Of a stretch of DNA of 64,000 nt, positions 11,251 to 23,115 are shown one piece after another. Under the pieces are notes generated by a model. It was not told the origin of the DNA and made no database searches. It worked only from the letters and a program-made list of their open reading frames with translations. The translations under genes were made by a program, and so were the position numbers. The stretch is taken from NCBI GenBank assembly GCA_037501455.1, contig CM074858.1:88758501-88822500 (forward strand). Direction: 5' to 3'. Source of the stretch: Lantana camara (lineage: Eukaryota; Streptophyta; Magnoliopsida; Lamiales; Verbenaceae). Each line of letters begins with the position of its first letter. Position 1 is the first letter of the stretch.

Positions 11251-12415
11251 TGATAGTGTCAAAATCTGGCAATGCGCTGGACTGCAGATTAGGACTCCCA
11301 ATCACCCAAGATATTTGTAGACGTGGGGTTACTTCGAAGCTTTCCTAAGCTACGAAGGGTGAAACAAACGTGAACTTGAAGGCCAAAACGGGGGAAGGTG
11401 GGGGTTGGACCCGTTTTGGCACTCCGATGCTCAAGTCAGCTAAGGCTCTGGGTCGAAAGTACATTGAAAATACTGGACTCAGAGTGCGTAGAAAAGCTTA
11501 CCATTACTGAAGGTGAAGGTGGGTTTTTTATAGCTTGGAGATGGACTCCATTCGTGCAAGTACACCATCCAGTAAGAGTGGATCTGGTTTGGAGGGAAAG
11601 AGACGTCCCCGGACGGAACAGTGCTTTTCTGGCTAAAGCACTGTTCTCCTGTTCCTGCTAGATGCCTGACACAGTACTTGGTTCGGCTCGCAGTTAATAC
11701 GACCTGCAATGAGTGGTAAGCGGATTGAATACGGTTGTCCAGTAGCACTTGGGTCGATCCGAGGCTGGGTTGTACCTTTCTGGGTCGAAAGGGGGAGACT
11801 CTGAGTCGAGAGCTCCCATCGCTTAGCCTTAGGCTACCTTCCCCAAGTGCTGGGTCGAAAGTCTGCGGACCTGGGTCGGATATAGGAGCTGACTTGGCTT
11901 GGGCTGCCACGTGGAGGTGACACCTGGCGCCTAATCTAGTCCCCTAATTTTCCCCTTATCATCTCCCCCCCCCCAAAGGTCGGGTATCACGCTCCTGAGG
12001 GATGTCAGACCTTGAGAAAGGCGTCTTGATGGCGTGGGAAAAGGGCTGCAGAGCTACTACGAACGGAGATGGGTCGCACCCAGTACTACCAAGCCAAGCC
12101 ACCGAGCGAGATCTCATCCGAGCCAGGATGCACTCGAGCTGAGACGCGTTCGAGCCAGTGCTCTTCGACCCATGGGGTCGGTGGACCTACGGTGAGGTCA
12201 CACGCGCGTGTCTCCTGGAAATCCTTGGGCGGGAAACGCTAGGTTTTTCCCTTATCAGCGCAATGATTGCACTTTTTGAATTTGGAGGGTTAGGCACAAT
12301 TCCTAAGAGGGGGATATCTGCCGCCGTCGTGCGATAACGGGCCACGTTCGCCCCTATGTGAGTTATCCTCCTGACGCGTGGCGAGAATTAACTGCGATTT
12401 GATTTAATCCGTAGC

Positions 12416-12422
12416 TATAAAA
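12416..12422 (+). promoter_or_regulatory. TATA box of the GC-rich unit gene
   Basis: TATAAAA stands alone in GC-rich DNA, 155 bp before the first ATG of the gene at 12571. A pyrimidine-rich stretch (CTTTCCCCTTTTTCACGCC) follows about 25 bp downstream, consistent with a plant transcription start. Confidence 0.6.
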
Positions 12423-12570
12423 CGGGGGACTTAGGCAATCTTTCCCCTTTTTCACGCCACTTTCAAGAGAGAACCTAAACTGAAGAGTCTCAATCTTTCC
12501 CTAACTCCTGCGAGACCGTAACTCCCAGTGCATTTCCATAATAAAACCCTTAAGGTATACCTTTCATTCC

Positions 12571-15500
12571 TTGCACTCTCCTTTCCTCATTTCTTCTCTA
12601 AACCCAACTCAAATTGCTTCCAAAAGACCCACCTCTGTACCTTCCGGTAGCCAACCCCGGGTCACTCACCAGAGAAACTATGGGCCGAGAGATATCCCGT
12701 CTGACCCCAAAGTGTCCGTTGAATGCATCGGGATAAAACACCCTGAGAAAAATAGATGGGAGGACCCTAACACTGAGATGTATATCCCCAACGTGGAGGA
12801 AGAGGTCACAGGCCCTGTCTGCGGGAAGACGGTTGAGAGGGACCCCCCCAGAGAGGCAGATTCACTATCTTCGAGCGAAGGAAGAGAGAAGGAGGTCAAT
12901 CCGAAGGCGGTGGAGGACATGGCTGCAGAAACAGAGGAGATGTCTCTGGAGGGGAAGTCTCCCGACCAAGGAAGGGCTGCCTCCACCTCCGAAGTTAAGC
13001 CTAGGCCTCAAAAGGGGAAAAAGAAGAAAGGGTAGCAGAAGTGCACAAAATATTATCATGAATTCCGGGCTGAGGTTTGGGGAGCGGAGAGGAACACGGC
13101 GGAGAAGAGATTGACTGGGTGGAGAGACCTGGATATGAACCGCGAGTCTTTACTCCCAACATTCACGAGCACATGGGAGCCCCTCCTGAAGGATGCATTG
13201 CCATTTCTTTGCAAGCCATTGAATACGGTTCCGACTCCCCTTATCTCCGTTCCAGATTGCCTTGTTCAATCACCTGCAAATCAGCCCAATCCAGCTACTG
13301 CCTAATGGCCACGCCATGATAACGGCATTTTGGATGCTAATGAAAATCCTGGGTCAAGTGGAGGGCGTGGAGCACTTCGCTGAATTGTTTGTGGCCTTAG
13401 TCGACGCGGCAGTTTCCCCCAATAAGGGGGGGTTTGTGAAACTTCAATCCTGCTCGGGGAGCAAAATATTCGACACGGAGAAGACCTCCCACGGGGTGGA
13501 TTGGAAGAAGAAGTTCGTTTTCATGTGGTACAAGGACGGGTGGAACGGTTTGGAGCACACCTCATGGAACGACGTTGCCCAGGTTTGGCTGGAGAGGGGG
13601 TCGGTACGGTGGCCGAACAGTTTGCTATCGGCCCTGAGGGAGGTATATCCCCTCGATACGGGGGTTTTTATGAGTACCCATCTGCTGATAAGCCTAGGGT
13701 TGGCTCCGGGTACACCGCGGTACATCGACTTCAGAATTGGTAACTATGTCGCCAATCCCCTTAGGCCAAGCATGTTCTCTCTCTCCTTCTTGAATCCATA
13801 TCCTTAATTTATCTTTTTACTTTGCGTCTGCTTGACAGGGTTGGTGTGCTGACCTTATTTATTCCTTGTGCAGGATCGATAATGGTTGCCGCACGAGCTA
13901 AGTTCCTCGACCGAAAACTGAAGGAGAAACAGGCCGAGGAGGCCAAGAAAATTCAAGAAGGGCAAGCTGGAGGCCCTATCCCTACAATCCAAGAGATAGC
14001 CCAGGCGGAGGGCTTAACTGAAGAAGACTCTCTTGCTAGAATCACCGCAGTGGAGAGAGCGGCGGGCCAGGGATGGGCGGATGCCCACGTCCCAATAGAG
14101 GGGAGAGAAGCTGATGTGCAAGGGGCCGCTTCGGTTCCTCCTGAAAATGATGCTTCGGCCCCGGTCGTGGACGAGAGGGTTACCCATCTCCCAAAGCACA
14201 AAGGAAAGTCCGTTCCCTCAGCGGGGTGGCCGGAATCTGACTCAGAGACTGTCCCTAGGTCATTTTCGATCGAGGTTCCCAAGGGGAGATGGACCCAGAA
14301 GAGGAAGCACAAGGACGGCGAAGAAGGGGGGTCCCCTCAAAGATGCCAAGGAAGGGCTAGACTGCATTCCAACCTATTGGTGGGTGGGCTCCTCCCTTCT
14401 TCAAGTCCGGTACCTCCCCTGGGTTCTCTATGTTACGGGGGGATTACGAAAGGATAACTACCATCCCCGACTTTGAGGGACCAAAGTACCCGTTCAACCT
14501 CTTGGAGTTTACTGGAGACGGCTTCGAGAGGCGGGTCGCGACTGGGGAGGTTGATCAAGATGTGGTGGGGGTCACTTACTATTCACTACAAACGAGTGCG
14601 GATCACCAAGAGCTGGCTAAGGAGAGCAATGCCACTCTATCTTATAACAAGATCGCACTGTTGAATGCGGTAAGGATTCCTGTCTCTAAAATTTCTCATT
14701 TGCTTTTTCCACTATAACCTCCTGATGTTTCCGTCTTTCTCCTTCCCAGCTGATAGTGAGGGAGTATCACTCCTCCCTGCGCTTGGAGCTACACAACGAA
14801 TCCCGATACAAGCTGCTGTCGGAGAGGGCCGAGGTTTTAGAAGACAAGAGTTGGAAAGATGAGATGGCGAAGCTGACCAAGGAGCCGGCGGACACAAAGA
14901 CGGTATACATGGGCAAGTTGCAGAAGATAGACAAAGTGCTCAAGGATTCGGCCAAGGAGAAGTCTTCCCTAGAGTTGGAGGTTGCCCATCTCAGGGATGA
15001 AAATGAGAAACTTCAAACCGGGCTTGCTCAGGCCAGGAGCTTGCTTGATATCGCTGAAAAGAAAGAGGAGGCCACGTACGCCAAGGGCAAGCAGGATGGG
15101 TGGAAAGACGGCTTCGTGGAGGGTCAAAGGGATGGGACGACAACCACCTTTTGGACATTGAACAAACTGATGGCCCAAATTAAAGACAATGCTGTGTTGG
15201 AGTTCCTGCGGTCAGAGGTGTTCGACAACGTCTCTGGCACCTTGGGAGTCTCTGACATTGAGACGGGCTTCATGAGATGTCTCTCCCAGATCCATCTCCA
15301 CCACCCCATGCCACATGAGCTTCTCAACGACCCCAGTAAATTGAATGCCACAAACGGCTATATCCCTAAAACGCTTCTTGAGTACTTCCTGGCTCGCGTG
15401 GCGCACGAGGAGGAAGAGGCTCAAGTGGCGGCGGAACGCGAGGAGGCGATGATGAGGAGCCCGATTGGAGCAAAGTGTTGTACGGTTGGGTGGTGGAGTG

Positions 15501-15819
15501 GGCCGATGCAAAAGTTGACAAGTGCCCGGAGTCGGAGTTAGAGCTGCCGGAGCCAGTGGATCTGGAAAAAGCTAAGGAGACCTTGTTGGCGGCCTACACA
15601 CCCTCAAGTAGCGGGTCGAAGGACGGTGAAATCCAAGCAAATGCAAATGGCCCGGCTCTACCAATTCCACCTTTGGCCGCACTTCCTCCAGCTCCAGCTA
15701 CTTCTGAAACTGGAGCAGCGACCATAGCGACTCCCCCTTCAACGGTTGAGCCAAATGCTCCGCTTCCGACCGAAGAAACTGCCTCCAACCCTCGGAACCT
15801 TCCTGCTTCAGACTCTTGA
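12571..15819 (+). pseudogene. Three-exon gene for a large coiled-coil transposon-type protein (putative gypsy-type transposon/Transposase_28-like), frameshifted
   Basis: Exon 1 runs from the ATG at 12571 to 13739; intron 13740-13873 (GT-AG); exon 2 13874 to about 14667; intron about 14668-14750; exon 3 to the TGA ending at 15819. Joining at these sites keeps the frame. The N-terminus is acidic and Glu/Lys-rich; the middle has ISLQAIEYGSD, NHLQISPIQLLPNGHAMI and GVDWKKKFVFMWYKDGW, the style of plant proteins annotated as putative gypsy-type transposon proteins. Exon 3 has a coiled coil (SSLELEVAHLRDENEKLQTG) and a Pro/Ala-rich tail. A TAG at 13033-13035 and frameshifts near 13260, 14340 and 15460 break it. 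Function is unknown for the family. I infer the family from style, not from a search. Confidence 0.6.
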
Positions 15820-16090
15820 CTCTCATGAAATGATTTGTAATTAGACATTTTAATTTTTTTTTCCTCTCCTCTTGTAATTGAATCGGGGCTTGACCTCGTT
15901 TTTGAATGAAACAGATGCAAAATTGTTCCAACTTGCTTTATTTATCTCGTTTTCACTTTGTCGATTGTTTTCTGGATTGCAACCGACTCATTTAACAGCA
16001 TGGTAGTTATGGAATATTTTACTGAAAATTGCTTCAAATGCTGGCTCGAAACAGGTAATGGTTCTTGGGTCGAAGAAGAGATATGATCCT
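15820..16090 (+). other. 3' untranslated region and right end of the GC-rich unit
   Basis: After the stop codon a T-rich 3' region with TTGTAATTGAATC and GAATGAAACAG resembles a plant polyadenylation zone. The last GGGTCGAAGAAG motif is at about 16066, after which LTR-like sequence begins. No further gene. Confidence 0.4.
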
Positions 16091-16377
16091 TTTTTACTTA
16101 TGCTCATTGGGGGCTCAAATATATATCAAACATAGCTCAAAACATGATATTAATGGATGGAAATGATCACATAATCATGAAGATATCAAATACACACTTA
16201 CTTTTTGAAGATGATGGAGAGAGTAGGCTCAAGATAGTGTACTCTTAGAATTGGATCCAACCTACTGTTGTAATGCTTCAAGATACCTCTAGTTGGCGTT
16301 CATTGATTCCTGAAATCATGCAATTTAAAATAGGCGAGAGGGTTAGTCAAAGTGACTAAGTGAAGAGGGTATGAGGG

Positions 16378-16441
<64 letters not shown>

Positions 16442-18911
16442 GATCAAGAAGATCTTGATCTACAATATTGGCAATAGGATATAGCAAATAGGAAACGATT
16501 CTCAATATTTGTAAAAGTAGGGATAGGGGTAACTTGGAATATTTGTAGAAACATGAACTGTTTGTAACAAGAACATTAATGCCCGCAAGCTAGGCCTCTC
16601 CATCCATAACTCCTTAAATAATTGGTAAAATAGTATCGGGCTGATCAAGGCGCTGATACTTTAATAAAACCAATATGATAATATCTCCTTACTCCAGTGC
16701 CGTGGGGAGCTACCCCTAATGGCCATAAACAATATGTGGGAAGTAGTGTTCCCTTATAACTTGGCGTGGAGTAACTAACTTCCAGTTAAACCACTACCAA
16801 GAGTTGGTGGCGGTCCGTATCACCAACAATACCCTCGGGCCGATACCTTCCGGGTAATTGCTTGATAAGGTTAAGCGTCGGGGACCATAATAATAATGAT
16901 AAGATATTTTGCTTGCTTGTCGGGAATCAGTTCTTAGTAATAATAGGACTGAAGTGTTTAATGTCCGGGTAAGACCCTGATTCCGACATAAAAAGTATTT
17001 TCCTCATAAAGAGGGATATTGTATAATAGTACGTATATGGAGTAAATCAAATAATAGGTAGGTTTCAAAATAGTTTTATGTAGATACATAGATACAGGCA
17101 TGATTTCAGTTGAAAATATTTTAACCCTCACCTATATCGGTAGTCAGATATTGTAATGTGAATTCCAGTGCACCTGAAAGTATTAACTACTATAGGCTTA
17201 GAACTAGGTTCCTTATTTTAATCAAATAAGCAAATAAAATACATAATGTTCATGCATAAAAGGATTAGACATTATTCTAATCAACTAAACACATAAACTA
17301 TATCATGTTAGAGAATTCCCGGTAAACTCTAATTTTAACCGTTTAAGGGAAATTAAGTAATTAATTAGGTTTCATGAATTCTTTAACCACTTAAATATTT
17401 ATTAATCACATTATAATCCTAATTATAACATTAGAAATGAAATTTAGAATTTAATTTGACAATGTAGGTTATATTTTGAAAATAATTGACAATTTACCGA
17501 TTTTTAGAAAATTCGAATAAAATCTTTATTTAAAAATTCCAAAACTAATTTTATAATTATTTTAATAATATTTTCAAAATATTCAGCTTATGGTTTGACC
17601 AAAAAGTCAAAATTACTATTTAAAACATTTACTATTCAAATTCTTAAGAATTAAACACTTTATAACATAAAATCAATCTCACACACACGCACACTAGCAC
17701 ACGGTCCACACATTGATCCAAGAATATCAAGAACATATTCTTAAGTATATTTGAATATTCAAAGGAGGTGTGTAACATACTTGATCATATTCATATTTGT
17801 AACATAGAATTTGAAGCATAATATAGCAAAATATATAAATTCTCTGTGAAAAATAATTCTAAATAAATTGTTCTAGGCATGAATTTAAACAAACAAGATC
17901 ATGAATATTTAAATCCATGAATGTACTATATCATATCATAAATCATGTATTTAATTAAATATAATTCATGAAAATATAACATATTATATCTAATCATGAA
18001 ATATTAATTCATAAAGCATAAATTAACTAAGCATGAATTAAAACATATTAACTATACCAATTATACTATATTGACTAAGCATGAATTAAAGCAAGAATTT
18101 AAAGCATAAAATAAAAACTTACCTTGGGAGAGGGAGAGAGTGGCGTGAGGGAGAGAGAGGGAAATGGAGGGATTTTGATGCTTTAAATGTGAGGTATGAG
18201 GGGATATTTATAGGTATTAAATTGGGACCTAGAGGGAATTATAATTTTATGTAGGAAATGTGGACAATTCTTGATCATAAAAGTATAGAAATCTTATAAA
18301 AATGTGGAGAAATTAGGATCTCAAAAGTGTAACAATTTTGTAGGAAAAATGTGGACAATTCTTGTCCCTACACCTAGCTTTCTATGATGTCATCCATGAT
18401 GTCATAATTAGATATAAAATAATACAAAAATAATTTAAGGGTCTAGAGACGAGAGCTTGAAGTAATGAAAATAGTAAAAGAACGAGTTTAAAATGAGCTT
18501 TGGAATGATTATAAACACTTTACGTTTAAACGTTTAAAGTTAAAGTAGTAAAGGTTTTAAATTAGGAAAAATATGATAAAATGAAGCTAGGATGACAATT
18601 AATTTTCGAGAAAGTGATCATGATTCATAAAATAATTTGAGGATTATTTTGAATATAATATCGAATAGGAAAAGTGTTTGAATACGAAATACTTTAAAGT
18701 TAGGGTTTTCGGACGATTTCTAATGCTACGGGAGTTTGGATGAGAATTAGGGTACGGGAATGATATCAAAATTCATAAAATTTTGTAAGGATTCATTTGA
18801 GCCCAATATTGGATAGGTAAAAGTAGCTTGGAAAATTTCTACGTTTAGGAATGAATAGTGATTACGGACTTTAGAAGGAATTCTTCTTGGCCCCGAAATC
18901 CGGGATGTTAC
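16090..18911 (-). mobile_element. Solo LTR-like sequence of a Ty3/gypsy family, minus strand
   Basis: Read on the minus strand it begins TGTAACATCCCGGATTTCGG at 18911, a common start of plant gypsy LTRs, and runs about 2.8 kb leftward with no coding capacity. A CT-rich tract followed by AAGGTAAG (minus strand, about 18120-18170) resembles the transcription and splice region seen in other LTRs here. About 16200-17700 is homologous in inverted orientation to 49455-50930. No internal domain is attached. The left boundary is uncertain. It interrupts a related gypsy LTR that continues at 18912. Confidence 0.6.
16379..16436. repeat. (TA)n microsatellite
   Basis: About 27 uninterrupted TA units lie inside the LTR-like sequence; the homologous position in the inverted copy (about 50728-50755) has only a short, interrupted TA run, so the tract expanded after the copies separated or shrank in the other. 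Confidence 0.95.
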
Positions 18912-19711
18912 AGAAGGCGTGGTATCTTGAGCCGTCGGTGAATAACCGGGGAAGGCATATTGAGGGTTAGCTACCCCGTATGTTTTTGGTAATGTAGGTG
19001 GAAAGCGTTTGATTCCCAAAACACCATGGTTGTGAGGTTGGATTATGTTTATGAATTCGATTTTTATATTATGCTTTGAGGAGTTTGTAGGAGTCCGTTC
19101 TCGCCGGGCGTTTACTTATGTTATGTTTTGATAGATTATGAGTTGAGACAGGTTTCTTTTATGTATATTACGTTATTCTTTTGAAAATGTTTGGTATGCA
19201 AAACCCTAGCCTCGATTCATGACTATCCGTTTGATATATGCTCTGTTATACTTATACGTGTGTAGGTGTGCGTTTAGCCCCTCACTTAGTCGAGTTGTAG
19301 ATCTCCTTTACTCCTTTCAGGTTGCTCGAGCTAGGCGGGGAAGTACGTCGTGTCGAGTCGTACTTAGCTGTTTAGGTCGAGTCTGCATTCACGTTTGCAT
19401 CTTTTGAATACTCTAACTTTTGGAATATGTGTATGAACTTTAATACTTGTATTTTTGGGCCTCTTGGCCGTTATATATATATATGTGTTAATGCTTGTTT
19501 GATTGAGCTCGTTTGGATCCTGGTTATTGCTTCCATATTTCTAATTGTTTGCGCACTTTGTTGGTTTTAGCCCCACTTAGCCTAGTGTGTGAGTATAGGT
19601 CCCCGTTCGCTTAGACTTGGGCTCATGTATGGAGGTCCATTTCATATGTGGGTTCGGGGTTTAGGTGCGGGGGATGTGGTGGCCCACCGTTCCGGGCGCT
19701 ACATCCTAAAG

Positions 19712-19723
19712 TGGTATCAGAGC
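19712..19723 (+). other. Primer binding site (initiator Met tRNA) of truncated gypsy element
   Basis: TGGTATCAGAGC lies 8 bp after the LTR end, the same spacing as in the gypsy-1 element at 32353. Confidence 0.93.
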
Positions 19724-19899
19724 TCTCGGTTGCAAAACCGGAGCTGTAGAGTCATGTTGAGTTTATCTAGGTCTTACGGCATAGGATAACGTGGTTATGT
19801 GATTTACGTGGCTTATTTGATTATTTTCTTGTTAATTGTGCACATGAACATGTATTGACCCGCACACATATGAATTGAAATCTTTGATTTTGCAGAATC

Positions 19900-20755
19900 A
19901 TGCTGCCCAGAAGACATCACCGCCGGGATAGATCCCCTGAACACCGCCATCACCTGGATGATTCTCCGCAACAAGAGAACAATAATCCACTACCACCACT
20001 ACAAATGGACCCGGGAACTTCATGGAAAGATTAGCAATGTTCTTGGAACAGAGAGCTCAGGAAAGGAACAATGCCCCTCAGGCTGGAAATCATGGAGGAA
20101 ATGCTCTTACTGCTATTCTCCGAGAGTTTAAAAATCAGAATCCACCGGTCTTCATTGGTGGAAATGATGTTCAGACGGAGGAATGGTTGATCCAGACGAA
20201 CAGAATATGGGGTCTTATTCCTTGAGGCCCGATGGAAAAGCTGCAATGTACTCTCACAATGATTCAGGGACAGGCTTATAGTTGGTGGTCCAGTGTCTAG
20301 GTGAAGTTAGAAGCTTCTGGGGAGGAGATTACATGGGATGTCTTCGAGCGGGAATTCAAGACCAAGTGTATTTCGAAGGCTACCCGAAGCAAACGCTTGA
20401 GAGAGTTTATGGATCTCAAGTAAGGGGAATGTCCGTGACAGATTATATCAATGAGTTTGAAAGGCTTTCTCGCTATGCTCCTAGCATTGCACACGATGAT
20501 GAAGCTAAAGCCTCTCAGTTCCTTCAGGGTCTTCGGGAAGATATGAAAGATGCCTCGGAAGCGGCTAATACGAGCACGTGGGCGAAGGTGATCGATAAAG
20601 CTTTGAGAGTTGAGGATAGGGTGGTCCTGAGGAGAAAGAGTTATATGCTGTACAGGGTTCGAGTTTGGGGAGTTCTAATAAGTTCGGGAAGAGGCCGGCG
20701 TTCCAAGGTTTCCCACAAGCTAGGCCTCAAATTAAACAGCCCCGATACCATTTGA
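19900..20755 (+). pseudogene. gypsy gag pseudogene, 3'-truncated
   Basis: The ATG at 19900 opens MLPRRHHRRDRSPEHRHH, parallel to the gag start of gypsy-1 (MPPRRDHRRERSP). After a frame break, LREFKNQNPPVFIGGNDVQTEEWL and, further on, MSVTDYINEFERLSRYAP and [24 protein letters not shown] follow the retrotransposon gag domain order. Stops occur near 20032 and 20223 and there are frameshifts. Zinc knuckle, protease and polymerase are absent; sequence similarity stops at about 20755. Confidence 0.85.
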
Positions 20756-20759
20756 TAAT

Positions 20760-21770
20760 GTAAAATACGGGTGGCATTGATAAGACGCATCGCAAAACAA
20801 CGCTTCTCGCTGAAGCACTATCTCACCAAAGCAAAGAATTCACCATCCGAACCCACCTTGCTGTAAACCAATTCACCAAAATCCAAAGATTTAATTCTCC
20901 TAACACCACATATCATCCTGCATAACACCAAAGCAGACTCCAAAATCCCCACTTTCCGCATATCCTCTGTACCCTGCTGCTGCATAAACCCCAACCAGAA
21001 AATACCCATACTCACGCTCCTGATTTTCCGGGGTGTCGGCCACCGGGTGCGAGAATAAACTCCCTAAGATATCAGCCCCTTTGGTTCCTAAGCTTTGGCT
21101 CCTCCGTAGAAGAAGAGGACACCATTTTGTTCGAAGTATGTGGGTCACGAACCGGGTCAATTGGGTAGGATTTAAGTTAAATCGGGTCACAATTGGGTCC
21201 AAATTGAAATTGGGTCGCTGGTCAACTCAAATGGTCAAAAAGTTAAACTTTTTCGTTCGGTTTCACAAAACGCCATTACTTCTCCGTTCGAACTCCGATT
21301 TGACGATTCAAGCACTCACGAACTCGTAATTAAATTTCCCATCCAACCCCATGGTTATCTAGTCCGTTTACAGGCTGGAAAATAAATTTACCATTTTGCT
21401 CTTATTTACACTTTAATTTCCAATTAAGCAAATTCGGTTGTTAACCAACGAAGCATGCAAAACTTCATACATAAACATCACGGGCACATAATCTACATAT
21501 CATAAAATCATATAATTCAAGTATAACATGCTTATCACATAATTCAGGAATCATACAAGTCAAAATTAAACACATACTAGGCAATTAAAGCACGAAAAGG
21601 TAAAGCGAGCTCACTCATAACCAAAAAACACCTTATTCGGGAAACGGGGCCTCACAGTCAGCATAATACTCGAGCATCCAGCAGAGCATTTAAATACATG
21701 TACAAAAGCAATCCACAACTTGTTCGGGATTCATTTCATTACATCAATCTCAAAATGCATCCATTCAATT
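20760..21770. other. Locus flank left of the CACTA element; unrecognised minus-strand coding-like remnant
   Basis: Between about 20818 and 21200 two overlapping minus-strand frames are open (SALVLCRMICGVRRIKSLDF...GSDGEFFAL in one, SLFSHPVADTPENQERE in another), suggesting a frameshifted gene fragment. I do not recognise the family. From about 21350 to 21770 the DNA is AT-rich without a gene. The downstream minisatellite continues on the other side of the CACTA element. Confidence 0.35.
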
Positions 21771-21846
21771 AAACATTGTTCATACACAAAAGCAACTATA
21801 TGATTTCATGCAAATAAACATTGTCCATACACAAAAGCGACCATAT
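21771..21846. repeat. Minisatellite, left portion (interrupted by the CACTA element)
   Basis: Units containing AAACATTGTTCATACACAAA followed by AGCAACTATAT repeat about every 50 bp. The same unit continues right of the CACTA element at about 55842-55975. The insertion therefore lies inside a short tandem array, which supports the transposon boundaries. Confidence 0.85.
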
Positions 21847-21866
21847 CACTACAAAAAAAAAGAGTT
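21847..21866 (+). repeat. CACTA left terminal inverted repeat
   Basis: CACTACAAAAAAAAAGAG is the canonical start of plant CACTA transposons. It is intact, in contrast to the right end. Confidence 0.9.
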
Positions 21867-21871
21867 TTTAC

Positions 21872-22030
21872 TGCACATACTTCCCCACGTTTTTTTGGAA
21901 GTGTAGCAAGAAAAGTACTTCCCTACACATTTTTATAAAGTGTGGTAAGAATATAAATAATTAGTTTTTATATTTATCTTCTTTTATACTCCCTACGCAT
22001 GTTTACAAACTGTAGTAAGAATAACAAAAA
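21872..22030. repeat. CACTA subterminal repeats, left
   Basis: Short copies in both orientations of GTGTAGTAAGA (for example AAGTGTGGTAAGAAT, AACTGTAGTAAGAAT, AAGTGTAGCAAGAAA, and CTTCCCTACACA) cluster within 180 bp of the terminus. In CACTA elements such repeats are the binding sites of the accessory transposase protein. Confidence 0.8.
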
Positions 22031-22319
22031 TCTCTTAATTTTGGTAATATATAAATATTTTTTTTCTTTTTTTAGTGAAAATATAAATAATATATAGAGT
22101 TTAAATCTAAATAGAATTGTATAGATAAAATTTTACCGTTTGAAAGAAAAAAATCTAACGGATTCAATCTTTTTTTCAGAGTCACCAACTCATAATTAAA
22201 TTCAAATTTAAATTCAACTCCTCCTAAATCTCTTTTTAAATTCTGTTCTGTTTATCAATAAATTATGAGTTGGAGAGAAAAACTTTCACAATAGAAAATC
22301 AAATTCAATCACGAAACGA

Positions 22320-23115
22320 TTTAAGTGTTTTGTTATAGATCAAGAAAGAATAAATTGGAGCTTGGCCGAAGGGATTCAAGTTTTTTCTTATAAATCAAGC
22401 AAGAATAAGTTGGAGATTGGCGGATTGTGTTATCTTCTCAAATCTTTTGGAGTTGCTGAGTATCATTATTTATTTCATATGAATATTCAAAAATATAAAA
22501 TTTTAACTTTTGTGTTGTTATTAAATACTATTCTGATTTTTCTAAATTCTTTTCTTTATAGATTATCAAAACACGAAAAACAAGAGATTGGAGAACTGAA
22601 ATCTTTTGGAACTGGTTAGTCTTTGTTTTTATTTTTTATTTTACATGAATATTAAAAAATTAACTCTAATGCTATTCCGATTTTCCTAAATTATTTTCTT
22701 TATAGATTATTAAAACACGGAAAACAAGAGATTGGAGAATTGGAATCTTTTGGAGCTGGTTAGTCTTTGTTTTTTATTTTTTATTTTATATAAATATTAA
22801 AAAATTAACTCTAAATGTAGAATTGTGTAGATAAAATTGTAACGTTGAAAAGAAAGAAAACTCATTGGTAAAGTGTCCATACTATTCTGATTTTCTTAAT
22901 TTCTTTTATTTATAGGTAAAGTACGCGGTCAGATAAAAATAACTCAGATAGAGAAAAATTAAGAAAATCAAAATCAAATTCACGATTTAAGAGATTAAAA
23001 TATTTTCTTTTCAGATTAGGCAAAGCGAGAATCAATTGGAGAACGAAGCACTTTTTTCTCAAATCCCGCGCTTTTGGAGTTAATTAGGTTAGTATCACTA
23101 TCTATTTTTTATTTT
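22320..23115 (+). repeat. Tandemly duplicated leader region of the CACTA element
   Basis: A unit of about 135-150 bp containing TTCTTTATAGATTATCAAAA, CACGAAAAACAAGAGATTGG and AATCTTTTGGA.CTGGTTAG is repeated near 22550 and 22690, with looser copies at about 22340 and 23010. Each unit has an intron-like acceptor (TTATAG) and a donor-like GGTTAG, so it looks like a repeated small exon. No long open frame is present. Confidence 0.55.

Larger units (their letters stand above)
11251..16090 (+). mobile_element. GC-rich putative mobile unit carrying one transposon-type gene (class uncertain)
   Basis: The block differs strongly in composition from its AT-rich surroundings. It contains one three-exon gene (about 12571-15819) with its own TATA box and 3' untranslated region. 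The motif GGGTCGA or close variants recurs near both ends (about 11451, 11752, 11783, 11853, 12071, 12175; 15612, 16066), reminiscent of subterminal repeats of DNA transposons. A TGATA...TATCA pair at 11251 and 11961 could instead be ends of an LTR, but I see no second copy at the right end. Boundaries are therefore approximate and the superfamily is open. Confidence 0.45.
18912..20758 (+). mobile_element. Truncated Ty3/gypsy element (LTR end, PBS, partial gag)
   Basis: 18912-19703 matches the last ~800 bp of the gypsy-1 LTR (for example GATAACCGGGGAAGGCAT and CGAGCTAGGCGGGGAAGT-type blocks) and ends GCTACA. A primer binding site and gag follow in the same order as in gypsy-1. The 5' part of the LTR is replaced by the minus-strand LTR ending at 18911, and everything after gag is missing. 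It is a related but diverged family member. Confidence 0.85.

Noticed and set aside
11251..11961. LTR with TGATA...TATCA ends at the GC-rich block
   Set aside because: No second copy exists at the right end and no primer site follows 11961, so an LTR call is not supported.
12678..12986. Minus-strand open frames across the GC-rich gene (also 13953-14312, 15212-15511)
   Set aside because: They are shadows of the plus-strand gene caused by high GC content.
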